Assembly (NCBI GenBank): GCA_023662875.1
Contig: JAMPIG010000038.1
Span: 1-34,670, forward strand
Length of the DNA: 34,670 nucleotides
Direction: 5' to 3'
Source: Roseburia sp.
Lineage (GTDB): Bacteria > Bacillota > Clostridia > Lachnospirales > Lachnospiraceae
Under the pieces are notes generated by a model. It was not told the DNA's origin, ran no database searches, and saw only the letters and a list, made by a program, of their open reading frames with translations. Both the position numbers and the translations under genes were made by a program. Shown here piece by piece: positions 20,491-28,341 of this stretch; positions within the stretch are counted from its first letter, which is position 1; every line of letters begins with the position of its first letter.

Positions 20491-20670
20491 ATGTCCAAAG
20501 CTGAAACATTACATGAATTGTATAATTTATGTAACGAAATTAATTTTGACGATTCTCATGAGATTTTATCCGGTGCTGAGTCAGAAGAAGAGGCGGATTT
20601 TTTTAAGGCGGTTACAGACTTCATTTTGCAGCAGAAACAGAAAAAAGTGATTGCAGAAAAGAGGTTTTAG
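20491..20670 (+). CDS. Unrecognised 59-residue acidic protein
   Basis: The frame from ATG 20491 to TAG 20670 follows a good AAAGGAG at 20477-20483. The protein starts MSKAETLHELYNLCNEINFDD, is Glu/Asp-rich in the middle (ESEEEAD) and ends in a helix with a basic tail (FILQQKQKKVIAEKRF). It is probably all-helical and cytosolic. I do not recognise a family; a small antitoxin-like or adaptor protein would fit its shape but nothing proves that. Its last 106 bases recur at 22273-22377 with one lost base, so a truncated copy of this gene lies 1.7 kb downstream. Confidence 0.65.
   Translation: MSKAETLHELYNLCNEINFDDSHEILSGAESEEEADFFKAVTDFILQQKQKKVIAEKRF
20563..20668 (+). repeat. 106-bp direct repeat, copy 1 (3' half of the 59-residue gene)
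   Basis: Starts ATTTTATCCGGTGCTGAGTC and ends AGAAAAGAGGTTTT. Copy 2 at 22273-22377 differs by one missing A and one A-to-G change. The two copies flank the hydrolase and nitroreductase genes. Confidence 0.95.
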
Positions 20671-20755
20671 GTAATTGTTTTTCGTATGAGAGTTTAGGAA
20701 CAGAACTATAGATCTTGACTTCCCAAAAGCAGAAAATTCCGATTTGCGAGGTAAA

Positions 20756-21553
20756 ATGAAAGAAAAATGTATTGATACGAAACAGGGAAAAGTATATTAT
20801 TGGCTTTCGGATTTCTGGAACGAAAGTCAAAAGACCATTATTTTTTTACATGGCTTAACGGCAGATCATACTATGTTTGAGAAACAATGCGACTTTTTTA
20901 GCGGCAGTTACAACATAGTGACATGGGATGCACCGGCACATGGGAAGTCAAGGCAATACAAAGAGTTTACCTATCAAAATGCGGTTGAGGTTTTAAAACA
21001 AATTCTTGATAAACATAAAATAAATTCTGTAATAATGGTTGGTCAGTCTATGGGTGGATATATCGCACAGTCCTTCCTGTCAAGATACCCTTCCATGGTT
21101 TTAGCGTTTGTGGCGATTGACACTACTCCATATGGAGATATGTATTATTCCAAATCAGATAAATGGTGGTTACGTCAGATTGAGTGGATGTCGTACTTAT
21201 ACCCGTTTCATGCTATGAAAAAGGCTCTTGCAAAGCAAGTGTCTGTATCAAAGAATGGGTATGAAAATATGCTGGCAATGCTTTCTCCTTATACAAAAAA
21301 GGAATTATGTCATTTAATGGGAATCGGATATGCGGAATTTCTGAAGGACAATTCCAATTTGAGCATAAAATGTCCGGTCATGATTTTATTAGGCGATCAG
21401 GATAAGACAGGGAAAGTACAGGGTTATAATAAATTGTGGGCGAAAAATACCGGATTTCCGCTTATAGTTATAAAAAATGCGGCTCATAATTCAAATGTTG
21501 ATAATCCGGAAGCTGTTAATTGTGAGATCGAGAAGTTTATCCAGGCTTTGTAA
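20756..21553 (+). CDS. Alpha/beta-fold hydrolase
   Basis: 265 residues with a complete alpha/beta hydrolase signature: oxyanion motif FLHGLTADH near residue 30, nucleophile elbow VGQSMGGY with S98, acid D216 in LLGDQDKTG, and H244 in NAAHNSNV. The lid region (about 125-190) has hydrophobic helices (WWLRQIEWMSYLYPF) suited to a small hydrophobic ester or similar substrate. No signal peptide. The ATG at 20756 has GAGG 4-5 bases before it; an upstream TTG at 20744 is in frame but overlaps that site. It lies in the repeat-bordered AT-rich unit together with the nitroreductase gene. Confidence 0.9.
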   Translation: MKEKCIDTKQGKVYYWLSDFWNESQKTIIFLHGLTADHTMFEKQCDFFSGSYNIVTWDAPAHGKSRQYKEFTYQNAVEVLKQILDKHKINSVIMVGQSMGGYIAQSFLSRYPSMVLAFVAIDTTPYGDMYYSKSDKWWLRQIEWMSYLYPFHAMKKALAKQVSVSKNGYENMLAMLSPYTKKELCHLMGIGYAEFLKDNSNLSIKCPVMILLGDQDKTGKVQGYNKLWAKNTGFPLIVIKNAAHNSNVDNPEAVNCEIEKFIQAL

Positions 21554-21677
21554 AATAATTTAAAATGAATTTGGCGAAATCAGAATTTGGGTTTGCAGAG
21601 TAGTACGGAATATCAGGAAGTCAGAAGGCAGTTTAAACTTAGAACGAAAGCCGGTAATTGAAAGGATAAATGTGAGG

Positions 21678-22271
21678 ATGATTTCTGCGATTTATGACAG
21701 GCGGAGTATAAGGAAATTTACGGATAAACCAATAGCAGACAAGGACATTGCAGACATTATTCAAAGTGGAATAAAAGCGCCTTCTTCCAAAAACAGACAG
21801 CCATGGAAATACATTGTAGTACAGGGAGAGGCTAAGGAGGAAATGTTAGATGCTTTCCGCCGGGGAATCAAGAGGGAAGAAAACAATAACGCATTGCTGC
21901 CGCAAAGCAGACAACATATAATAACTGCAAAGCATACGATTGATATAATGGCAGAAGCACCGCTTATCGTCTGTGTTGTTAATTCGCTGGGAAAAAGTAT
22001 TGCGGAAGAATTAACCGTAGAAGAACGTGTTTATGAGATTTGTAATATTCAATCGATAGGCGCTTCCATACAAAACATGCTTCTTGCTGCTACGGAAAAA
22101 GGAATCGGCAGCCTTTGGATATGTGATATTTATTTTGGGTATCCGGAGCTATGTAAATGGCTGAATGGCGACGGACAGCTTATTGCGGCCATTGCATTTG
22201 GTTATCCTGACGAATTTCCCGAGGAAAGACCGCGCAAGAGGATTGAAGATGTAGTTGAGTGGAGAAGATAG
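21678..22271 (+). CDS. Nitroreductase family FMN-dependent oxidoreductase
   Basis: 197 residues. IYDRRSIRKFTDKPI is the N-terminal FMN-phosphate-binding motif, IKAPSSKNRQPWKYIVV follows as the second flavin-binding block, and IGASIQNMLLAATEKGIGSLWICD with AIAFGYPDEFPEERPRK gives the usual C-terminal region. Such enzymes reduce nitro compounds, quinones or flavins with NAD(P)H. The start is either GTG 21672 or ATG 21678; AAAGGA at 21661-21666 suits both. The stop lies directly before the second copy of the 106-bp repeat. No promoter of its own is evident, so it may be read with the hydrolase. Confidence 0.9.
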   Translation: MISAIYDRRSIRKFTDKPIADKDIADIIQSGIKAPSSKNRQPWKYIVVQGEAKEEMLDAFRRGIKREENNNALLPQSRQHIITAKHTIDIMAEAPLIVCVVNSLGKSIAEELTVEERVYEICNIQSIGASIQNMLLAATEKGIGSLWICDIYFGYPELCKWLNGDGQLIAAIAFGYPDEFPEERPRKRIEDVVEWRR

Positions 22272-22272
22272 T

Positions 22273-22377
22273 ATTTTATCCGGTGCTGAGTCAGAAGAAG
22301 AGGCGGATTTTTTTAGGCGGTTACAGACTTCATTTTGCAGCAGAAGCAGAAAAAAGTGATTGCAGAAAAGAGGTTTT
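22273..22377 (+). pseudogene. Truncated, frameshifted second copy of the 59-residue gene (direct repeat copy 2)
   Basis: Corresponds to codons 25-59 of the gene at 20491, lacking its start and first 24 codons. One A is missing in the run after GCGGA, which shifts the frame. The AAAGAGG near its end probably now serves as ribosome binding site for the GNAT gene at 22385. Confidence 0.9.
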
Positions 22378-22384
22378 GAGTATT

Positions 22385-22825
22385 ATGGGCGAACAAATCA
22401 CAGTCAGAGAAGAGCGTATCACCGCAGAAGAATATATCAGCTTCTTAAAAAGGACAGACTTAGGCTCCCAATATCCGAAGGAGCGGTTTGCGCAAAGGAT
22501 ATCGAAGCTTGTAAATACGGTTACGATCAGCCTTATCGCAAGAAATGAGGATGGCTTAATCGTCGGCGTTTTGTTTGGATTGACGGATTATGCGTATTGG
22601 CTCTATATAACAGATTTAGGGGTCGATCGGGATTATGAGAGGCGTGGGATTGGAAGACAGCTTATGAAAGCGGCGCATGAAAAAGCGGGCGGTGAAAAGG
22701 ATATTGCGGTATATTTGATCGCAAACGAAAATGCCGTTCCGTTTTATGAAAAACTTGGGATGAAAAAAGCAGACGATGTAATGCAATATAACCGTATCGA
22801 GTGGACTGAATTTACGGTACAATAA
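22385..22825 (+). CDS. GNAT family N-acetyltransferase
   Basis: 146 residues. Motif A is LYITDLGVDRDYERRGIGRQLMKAAH, with RRGIG as the CoA-binding loop; motif B is ANENAVPFYEKLGMKKADD. The N-terminal EERITAEEYISFLKRTDLGSQYPKERF is characteristic of one clostridial GNAT branch with unknown substrate. ATG 22385 is chosen because the family-like sequence begins there; the frame upstream runs through the frameshifted repeat copy. The ribosome binding site appears to be supplied by the end of that repeat. Confidence 0.9.
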   Translation: MGEQITVREERITAEEYISFLKRTDLGSQYPKERFAQRISKLVNTVTISLIARNEDGLIVGVLFGLTDYAYWLYITDLGVDRDYERRGIGRQLMKAAHEKAGGEKDIAVYLIANENAVPFYEKLGMKKADDVMQYNRIEWTEFTVQ

Positions 22826-22925
22826 AAAAGGACGGATTTTCATTTGCAAAACGGCCGGGCGGAGACAGGAAGAAAATGTAGGAAAGTAATATGAGAACGT
22901 AATGCAGGAAACGCAGGAGGAAACC

Positions 22926-23735
22926 ATGATGAGATTTGTGTATCCGGAAGGAAAGAAAAAGGCGTTGACATTCAGTTATGACGACGGGCAGATTTTTGAC
23001 AGAAGGCTGGCGGAGCTGTTGAGAAGCCATGGGATGAAGGGAACCTTTCATCTGAACTCAGGGAAGCTGGATCCTCACGGTGGAAACGAGGTTTATGTGG
23101 GAGCGGAGGAGCTGAAGGAGACCTATGCGGGGCATGAGATTGCCTGTCACGGCGTGGGGCACAGGAATCCTCCTTCCCTCACGGATACGCAGCTGGTGCT
23201 GGAGATTTTGGAGGACAGGAGGGCGCTGGAGCGGCTGACCGGCGGGCTGGTACAGGGAATGTCCTACGCCTTCGGGGGATATGATAAGAGGGTAATCGAG
23301 ATTGCGAAGTCGGTGGGAATAAAGTATTCCAGAACGGTCAACAGTACCCGGGGCTTCTTTCCGCCCGCGGATTTCATGCAGTGGCATCCGACCTGCCATC
23401 ATAATGACGAGCGGCTTTTCGAGCTGGGGGAGCAGTTCCTGAATACGGACGGATTCAACGAGCTGCCGCTATTGTACATCTGGGGGCACAGCTTTGAGTT
23501 TGGCCGCGCTGGGAACTGGAACGTTATCGAGGAGTTTGCGGAGAAGATGGCCGGCAGGGAAGAGGTGTGGTACGCCACCAATATGGAAATCTACACTTAT
23601 GTCAATGCCACCAGGCAGCAGGAATTTTCGGCGGACGGGCGGATCATGTACAATCCGACCGCGGTCAGCGTCTGGATGACGACGAAACAGGGGCTTCGGG
23701 AGGTAAGGCCGGGGGAGACGGTTGAGGCCAGTTAG
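22926..23735 (+). CDS. Polysaccharide deacetylase (NodB-like) family protein
   Basis: 269 residues. The NodB metal-binding motifs are present: ALTFSYDDGQ (D19, D20), and the HxxxH zinc pair H75 and H79 in ACHGVGHRNP. RSHGMKGTFHLNSG follows motif 1 as usual, and YIWGHSFEF supplies the C-terminal His. No signal peptide or membrane segment is seen, so it is probably cytosolic and may act on a small N-acetyl sugar or another amide rather than on peptidoglycan. The ATG at 22926 follows AGGAGG; an in-frame ATG at 22902 is possible but overlaps no good site. GC content returns to that of core genes here. Confidence 0.88.
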   Translation: MMRFVYPEGKKKALTFSYDDGQIFDRRLAELLRSHGMKGTFHLNSGKLDPHGGNEVYVGAEELKETYAGHEIACHGVGHRNPPSLTDTQLVLEILEDRRALERLTGGLVQGMSYAFGGYDKRVIEIAKSVGIKYSRTVNSTRGFFPPADFMQWHPTCHHNDERLFELGEQFLNTDGFNELPLLYIWGHSFEFGRAGNWNVIEEFAEKMAGREEVWYATNMEIYTYVNATRQQEFSADGRIMYNPTAVSVWMTTKQGLREVRPGETVEAS

Positions 23736-23786
23736 GCGCAGGGCGGCTCTGAGAGACGGAAACTGCGGGAAGGAGCATATGCAAAA

Positions 23787-24347
23787 ATGACGGAAGATTT
23801 GACAATTATCGGAGAAGAAGCGTACCGTGCGGCGAAGGAGCTTTTGGAGGCAGCCGGAACGCAAAGGAATCAGATCCTGATCGTAGGGTGTTCCACCAGT
23901 GAAGTAGGCGGCGCGGGGATCGGAACCTTTTCCAGTCCGGAACTGGGGGAGGTGGTTTTCGGCGGGATCTATCAGGCGACCCAGGAGGCGGGAGTTTACC
24001 TCGCGGCACAGTGCTGCGAGCATCTGAACCGGGCGGTCATTTTAGAGAGCGAGGCGGCGGAGCGGTACGGCTATGAGCCGGTGAATGTGATTCCTCAGCC
24101 TAAGGCGGGCGGCTCCTTCGCGACGGCTGCCTATAAAGCTTTCGAGCATCCGGCGGCGGTGGAGCATATCAGGGCGCATGCGGGAATGGATATCGGAGAT
24201 ACCTTGATCGGAATGCATTTGAAGGAGGTGGCCGTGCCGGTGAGGCTGCGGGTCAGACAGATCGGCGACGCGCATGTAGTCTGCGCGCGGACGAGGCCGA
24301 AATATATCGGTGGCGAAAGGGCGGTTTACGACAGAGAGCAAATGTGA
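23787..24347 (+). CDS. ywlG: TIGR01440/UPF0340 family protein (YwlG-like)
   Basis: 186 residues, full length for the family. Hallmarks: ILIVGCSTSEVGGAGIGTFSS, AAQCCEHLNRAVILE, and NVIPQPKAGGSFATAAY near residue 100-115. The two adjacent cysteines in QCCEH and the Cys in GCSTSE are conserved and suggest metal or thiol chemistry, but the function is not established. A GGAAGGAG lies 11 bases before the ATG. It follows the deacetylase gene by 51 bases and may share its message. Confidence 0.9.
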   Translation: MTEDLTIIGEEAYRAAKELLEAAGTQRNQILIVGCSTSEVGGAGIGTFSSPELGEVVFGGIYQATQEAGVYLAAQCCEHLNRAVILESEAAERYGYEPVNVIPQPKAGGSFATAAYKAFEHPAAVEHIRAHAGMDIGDTLIGMHLKEVAVPVRLRVRQIGDAHVVCARTRPKYIGGERAVYDREQM

Positions 24348-24400
24348 GAAAGCGGAAGTAAACCTACGGCAGTCAAGAACAAAATTATGTATTACAATGA

Positions 24401-24436
24401 TTGCGGCGCAGTCGAACAACTTCGAATGCGCCGTAA
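24401..24436 (+). terminator. Large stem-loop downstream of the TIGR01440 gene
   Basis: TTGCGGCGCA pairs with TGCGCCGTAA (one G-T pair), with an inner TCGAA-CAAC-TTCGA stem. There is no T run. It sits between two convergent genes and just before the double-hairpin repeat. Confidence 0.6.
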
Positions 24437-24449
24437 TGTATCTGTTTTG

Positions 24450-24520
24450 CAGGAAACTTCGTCGCAACAAGGGAAGAATGCGAAGCATTCTTCTAAGTGC
24501 CGCTGTGCGGCACTTTTTTA
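24450..24520 (+). terminator. Dispersed double-hairpin repeat, copy 4, acting as terminator
   Basis: AGGAAACTTCGTCGC lead, AGAATGC-GAA-GCATTCT hairpin, then AAGTGCCGC-TGT-GCGGCACTT with TTTTTT. The second stem has a different sequence from copies 1-3 but equal layout, so structure rather than sequence is kept. It lies between the convergent TIGR01440 and murG genes. Confidence 0.88.
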
Positions 24521-24548
24521 CAAAGAGAACAACGAAAAATTTCCCCGT

Positions 24549-25628
24549 CTACTCCGCGGATGGCGCGCTTTGAACTTCCTCCAGCAGATTTAAAATCGTC
24601 CTGATGGAGTCCGGCTGACCGCTGCTGTTCATGGCGTCACGGTAATTTTGACGGTTAAAGTATAGTTCATGCACTCGATCCGTCAGTAGATCTGTAGTCA
24701 GGTCGTCCTCGCTGATTACGATGGAAAAGCCCTGGGATTCAAAGGACTGAGCGTTTAAAAGCTGGTCTCCGCGGCTGCTTTCCGCTGGAAGAGGAATCAG
24801 GATATTGGGCTTTTTCAGCGCCAGCAGTTCGCAGATAGCGTTCGCTCCGGCTCTGGAAATTACGATATCCGCCATGGCGAACAAGTCCTTCAGCTCGGCC
24901 TTGACATATTCAAACTGTCGGTAGCTGGGCGTGTTCAGAAGCAGATTGTCTATCTTATCTTTCCCGCAGATATGAACAATCTGAAAGTCTTCCAGAAGCC
25001 GGGGAAGCGCTTCCCGCACGGCTTTGTTGACGCTGGCTGCGCCGAGACTGCCGCCGATCACCATGATGACAGGCTTGTTGGCGGAAAAGCCGCACATATT
25101 AAGTCCCGCCAGCTTATTTCCCTGGGAGAGCTCGGCCCGGATGGGCGAGCCCGTAAGCACTGCCTTATCGTCGGGCAGCAGCTTCAGGGTCTCGGGGAAG
25201 TTACAGCATATTTTCTGTGCCGCGGAAAGGCAGAGCTTGTTCGCCAGTCCCGGCGTCATGTCCGATTCGTGGATGACGCAGGGAATATTTAAGGACGCGG
25301 CAGCGCGAACTACCGGGACGCTCACGAAGCCTCCCTTGGAGAAGACCACATCCGGCTTGTATTGTTTTAAGAACTTTTTGGCTTCCGTAAATCCCTTGAC
25401 GACCCGGAAAGGATCCGTAAAATTTTTGAGATCAAAATAGCGGCGGAACTTACCGGTGGAGATCCCGACGTAGGGAATGTCAAAATCTCCGATCAGCTTT
25501 TTTTCGATTCCGTCATAGGAGCCCATATAGGTGATCTCGTAGCCGGCCTCTTTCAGAGAGGGAAGCAACGCAATATTGGGGGTAACGTGTCCCGCGGTTC
25601 CCCCGCCTGTCAATACGATTTTTTTCAT
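24549..25628 (-). CDS. murG: UDP-N-acetylglucosamine--N-acetylmuramyl-pyrophosphoryl-undecaprenol transferase
   Basis: 359 residues, normal length. MurG makes lipid II from lipid I at the inner face of the membrane. The N-terminal glycine-rich motif is LTGGGTAGHVTPN; the second domain has VIMVIGGSLGAASVNKAV and the donor-binding segment ISRAGANAICELLALKKPNILIPLP followed by SRGDQLLNA. HESDMTPGLANKL is the family acceptor loop. The ATG at 25628 follows GGGAG. It stands alone, outside a dcw cluster, which is a known arrangement for the second MurG-like gene of some clostridia; whether it is the only murG of this genome cannot be told. Confidence 0.93.
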   Translation of the reverse strand: MKKIVLTGGGTAGHVTPNIALLPSLKEAGYEITYMGSYDGIEKKLIGDFDIPYVGISTGKFRRYFDLKNFTDPFRVVKGFTEAKKFLKQYKPDVVFSKGGFVSVPVVRAAASLNIPCVIHESDMTPGLANKLCLSAAQKICCNFPETLKLLPDDKAVLTGSPIRAELSQGNKLAGLNMCGFSANKPVIMVIGGSLGAASVNKAVREALPRLLEDFQIVHICGKDKIDNLLLNTPSYRQFEYVKAELKDLFAMADIVISRAGANAICELLALKKPNILIPLPAESSRGDQLLNAQSFESQGFSIVISEDDLTTDLLTDRVHELYFNRQNYRDAMNSSGQPDSIRTILNLLEEVQSAPSAE

Positions 25629-25682
25629 GTCAACTCCCAGGCACTGCAAAGGGCGCTTTGCGTCTGCCGTGATGCATACTTT

Positions 25683-25922
25683 TTAGCCTACCATGGTTTC
25701 CAGCGCCCTTGCCAGCTGATCGGGGCAGGAGGTCGGCTTTAGACCGCACTTGATTCCCTTGAGCCTTGAGATGGCGTCCTCTGGCTTCATGCCCTTTACC
25801 AGCGCGCAGATGCCCTTTAAATTACCGTTGCAGCCGCCGGTAAACCGGACGGAATCAATGAGACCGTCCTTTAATTCGATGTCGATTTCCTGAGAACAGG
25901 TTCCCTGTGTTTTGTATTTCAT
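25683..25922 (-). CDS. TIGR03905 family TSCPD domain protein
   Basis: 79 residues. MKYKTQGTCSQEIDIELKDGLIDSVRFTGGCNGNLKGI and the ending GLKPTSCPDQLARAL contain the name-giving TSCPD motif and four cysteines, which probably bind a metal. The domain also occurs at the C-terminus of class II ribonucleotide reductases. Function of the stand-alone protein is unknown. GGGAG precedes the ATG. It lies 54 bases before murG on the same strand and may be co-transcribed. Confidence 0.9.
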   Translation of the reverse strand: MKYKTQGTCSQEIDIELKDGLIDSVRFTGGCNGNLKGICALVKGMKPEDAISRLKGIKCGLKPTSCPDQLARALETMVG

Positions 25923-26015
25923 AAAATCATCTCCCTTTCAGTATATGCAGATAGGGTATATTTTAGCAGATTTTATATTATTCCGCAAGATTTCTGTGCG
26001 GTGAAACGACAAATT

Positions 26016-26046
26016 TTGTTCAGTCGCGGAGAAATCATGATATAAT
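26016..26046 (+). promoter_or_regulatory. Promoter candidate upstream of the MGH1-like gene
   Basis: An extended -10 (TGATATAAT, hexamer 26041-26046) with a poor -35 (TTGTTC) 19 bases before. A second extended -10 (TGGTATAAT, hexamer 26194-26199) lies after the structured element and is nearer to the gene. Confidence 0.45.
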
Positions 26047-26063
26047 GTACGCGATGGCAATGA

Positions 26064-26185
26064 GCAGTGCGCAGACAGAGGATGTGCGAAGAGGGGAGCT
26101 TGCTCACCGAGGCGCATATCCGAATGGATGCATAGGGCGAAGCCCGCGAGCGAGGAAAACCGTAGGTTTTTCGAGCATGCACTGC
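26064..26185 (+). repeat. Structured 122-bp element bounded by GCAGTGC/GCACTGC
   Basis: The ends GCAGTGC and GCACTGC are inverted repeats. Inside are GAGC-TT-GCTC, GCATATCC-GAAT-GGATGC and AAAACC-GTA-GGTTTT stems, so it can fold into a branched hairpin. The composition (CGCGAGCGAGG, GAAGCCCGCG) is unlike the neighbours and is not coding in any convincing frame. It looks like a REP- or MITE-type element or a structured leader placed between two promoters. Confidence 0.5.
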
Positions 26186-26240
26186 GGGGATGGTATAATA
26201 TCCTTATTCAGGGCAGGAATACTTCCGCGGGGGAAAAACA

Positions 26241-27629
26241 ATGGTAAACACAGAGGTTCACTTTACGACAAATCAGCCGCTGCTGCAGAAGCTGGTGGAT
26301 ACGGCGGAAAAAAGATGTCTGGAAAACAAAAAGGATTTCGGCGGAAGAATGGTATTGATCGAGGGCGGCGGCTATGAAAAGATATGGCTGGAGACGCAGC
26401 CCATGGGGGGAGAAATGTACGCCAAACGGGATCTGGAAACAGGGCGGAACAATCAGCTTTTCTTCATGGAAAACATACGCGAGGACGGGAGACTTCCCGG
26501 AAGCATTGCCCTGATCGACGGGGTGGTGACGCCGCAGTTCGATAAGTTTCAGGGCTTCTGTTTTCCGGCTCCGGCCCTGAATCTGTACTATCTTTTGGGA
26601 AAGGATCAGGACTACCTGCAGCTGCTTTACAGCACGCTGGAACGGTTTGACGCGTATCTCTGGCGAACCAGGGATTCCGACGGGGACGGCTGTCTGGAGA
26701 GCTGGTGCAGATATGACACGGGGGAGGATCACGCTGAGCGGTACGGCGACGCGCCCAACGCATGGGAGGCGGAGACGCCTCCGGAGGGCTGCGAGGTCGT
26801 CCCCATGGCTTCCATCGATGTGATGAGCTATTCCTATTCCTGCCGGGAAACGCTGGAAAAAATCAGCCGAATTATGAAAAAAGCGGATTGGGCCGAGGGC
26901 TGGCATAGCAAGGCTCTGCAGGTGCGGGAGAAAATTGCCTCCCTGCTTTGGAGCGAGGAGGCGGGAGCCTGTCTGGATCGGGACAGGCAGCACCGCGTCA
27001 TGAACGTGCTGACGCACAACACGCTGCGGGCCATGTATTGGAACAGCATCACGCCCTATATGGCGGAGCGGTTTGTGCGGGAGCATCTGCTGAATCCCCG
27101 GGAATTTTGGACCAGGATGCCCCTGCCCTCCGTAGCGGTAAACGATCCGCTGTTCCGTAATGTCAGCACGAATAACTGGAGCGGGCAGGCGGAGGCGCTG
27201 ACGTATCAGCGTGCGATCCGGGCGCTGGAAAATTACGGATACGACAATCTGATACCGCTTTTGGGGCGGAAGCTTTTTGCCGCCGTGGGGGAAGGGTGTC
27301 GTTTTGTACAGCAATACGATCCCTTTACGGGGGAGCCGTCCCTTGTGGAGGGGAAGGAGAAGCAGGATTATTACGGCCCGGCGCTGCTCAGCGTGCTGGA
27401 ATATATTTCCCGGATGTACGGTGTGCATATAGAGGGGGAAAGGCTGTACTGGGGCGGCGTGTCCGGCAGCGAGTGCGTTTATGAGCAGCGGTGGGGAGAG
27501 CAATGCTACCGGCTGGAAAATACCGGGAGCAGAGTCGTCGCGTATATCAACGGGAAGAAAAAGTTTACGGTGGAAGCGGGAATGAAGGTGATCACGGATT
27601 TGGAGGGACGGATCACGGAGGTGAGATAA
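26241..27629 (+). CDS. MGH1-like (GH63/GH37-type) glycoside hydrolase
   Basis: 462 residues forming an (alpha/alpha)6-barrel glycosidase. Family-like segments are TRDSDGDGCLESWCRYDTGEDHAERYGD, in which the acidic residues near 145-165 probably include the general acid, then WEAETPP, NVLTHNTLRAMYWNSITPYMAERFVREHLLNPREFWTRMPLPSVAVNDP, NNWSGQAEALTYQRAIRALENYGY, and a final YYGPALLSVLEYI with a small beta tail. Substrate unknown; relatives act on mannosylglycerate, glucosides or similar. No signal peptide. The stop codon overlaps the TetR start by one base, so the regulator is translated with it. Confidence 0.82.
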   Translation: MVNTEVHFTTNQPLLQKLVDTAEKRCLENKKDFGGRMVLIEGGGYEKIWLETQPMGGEMYAKRDLETGRNNQLFFMENIREDGRLPGSIALIDGVVTPQFDKFQGFCFPAPALNLYYLLGKDQDYLQLLYSTLERFDAYLWRTRDSDGDGCLESWCRYDTGEDHAERYGDAPNAWEAETPPEGCEVVPMASIDVMSYSYSCRETLEKISRIMKKADWAEGWHSKALQVREKIASLLWSEEAGACLDRDRQHRVMNVLTHNTLRAMYWNSITPYMAERFVREHLLNPREFWTRMPLPSVAVNDPLFRNVSTNNWSGQAEALTYQRAIRALENYGYDNLIPLLGRKLFAAVGEGCRFVQQYDPFTGEPSLVEGKEKQDYYGPALLSVLEYISRMYGVHIEGERLYWGGVSGSECVYEQRWGEQCYRLENTGSRVVAYINGKKKFTVEAGMKVITDLEGRITEVR

Positions 27630-28183
27630 TGGCTAATTTTACGAAAAAGGCAATCAAGGATACGTTTATCAGGATGCTCGACGAGAAGCCGCTTAGCAGG
27701 ATTACGGTAAAGGACATCGTGGAAGAATGCGGAGTTAATCGGAACTCTTTTTACTATCATTTTCAGGACATTCCAGCGCTGCTTGATGAAATCGTTACGG
27801 AGGACGCAGATCAGATTATTGCGGAGTACCAGACGATCGATTCCGCGGAGACCTGCCTGACTGCTGCGTTGGAATTTGCCAGGAAGAACCGCCGCGCTAT
27901 TCTGCATATTTATCAATCTGTAAACAGGGATATATTCGAGCAGCATTTGTGGAAGGTATGTGAGCATGTAGTGTCCGCATATTCGGATGTGATGTTTGCC
28001 GGAAAACCTGTGAAGGATACGGATCGGGAAGTGATACTCCATTATTATAAAGGAGTTTGTTTCGGTATCGTCATGGAATGGATGAATACCGGAATGAAGG
28101 ATGGGATTTCTGATCGGGTCAGGCGGCTCTGTGAGCTGCGCAGGGGCATGGTGGAGGAGATGGTCGAGCGCAGTTTGCGCTGA
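27629..28183 (+). CDS. TetR/AcrR family transcriptional regulator
   Basis: 184 residues. The N-terminal HTH is KKAIKDTFIRMLDEKPLSRITVKDIVEECGVNRNSFYYHFQDIPALLDEIV, with FYYHF as the recognition-helix end. The C-terminal part (KNRRAILHIYQSVNRDIFEQHLWKV, HYYKGVCFGIVMEWMNTGM) is the TetR_C_8 type seen in DhaS-like regulators. The ATG at 27629 overlaps the stop of the glycosidase and GGAGG lies just before it. A strong terminator follows, so it is not on the same message as the DUF308-MMPL genes, yet it is the nearest regulator to them and could control that operon or the sugar gene. Confidence 0.92.
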   Translation: MANFTKKAIKDTFIRMLDEKPLSRITVKDIVEECGVNRNSFYYHFQDIPALLDEIVTEDADQIIAEYQTIDSAETCLTAALEFARKNRRAILHIYQSVNRDIFEQHLWKVCEHVVSAYSDVMFAGKPVKDTDREVILHYYKGVCFGIVMEWMNTGMKDGISDRVRRLCELRRGMVEEMVERSLR

Positions 28184-28238
28184 CAATTCAAAATTTTTGG
28201 GCATCTTTCGGCGTTTGTCTGTTTTTCAGACATTTCAG

Positions 28239-28275
28239 AGCCCTGTGTCGCAAATTTGGACACAGGGCTTTTCTT
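28239..28275 (+). terminator. Rho-independent terminator after the TetR gene
   Basis: AGCCCTGTGTC pairs perfectly with GACACAGGGCT, followed by TTTTC. A smaller stem TGTCTG/CAGACA at 28216-28232 lies just before. Confidence 0.93.
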
Positions 28276-28282
28276 TGACCAT

Positions 28283-28310
28283 TTTTTCCGCGATTTCTTT
28301 CTGATATACT
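28283..28310 (+). promoter_or_regulatory. Promoter candidate of the DUF308-MMPL operon
   Basis: An extended -10 (TGATATACT, hexamer 28305-28310) with a T-rich weak -35. It lies 32 bases before the DUF308 start. Confidence 0.5.
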
Positions 28311-28341
28311 CCAGTCATCAGAAGACGAGAGGAGGTTTCGG

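Noticed and set aside
20563-22377. Idea that the 106-bp repeats are integron attC-type sites
   Set aside because: They are not palindromic, lack paired core sites, and the sequence is plainly the coding 3' half of a small gene; no integrase is present.
26208-27503. A 431-codon minus-strand frame opposite the MGH1-like gene
   Set aside because: Pro/Arg/His-rich shadow; the plus-strand gene has domain signal and coupling to tetR.
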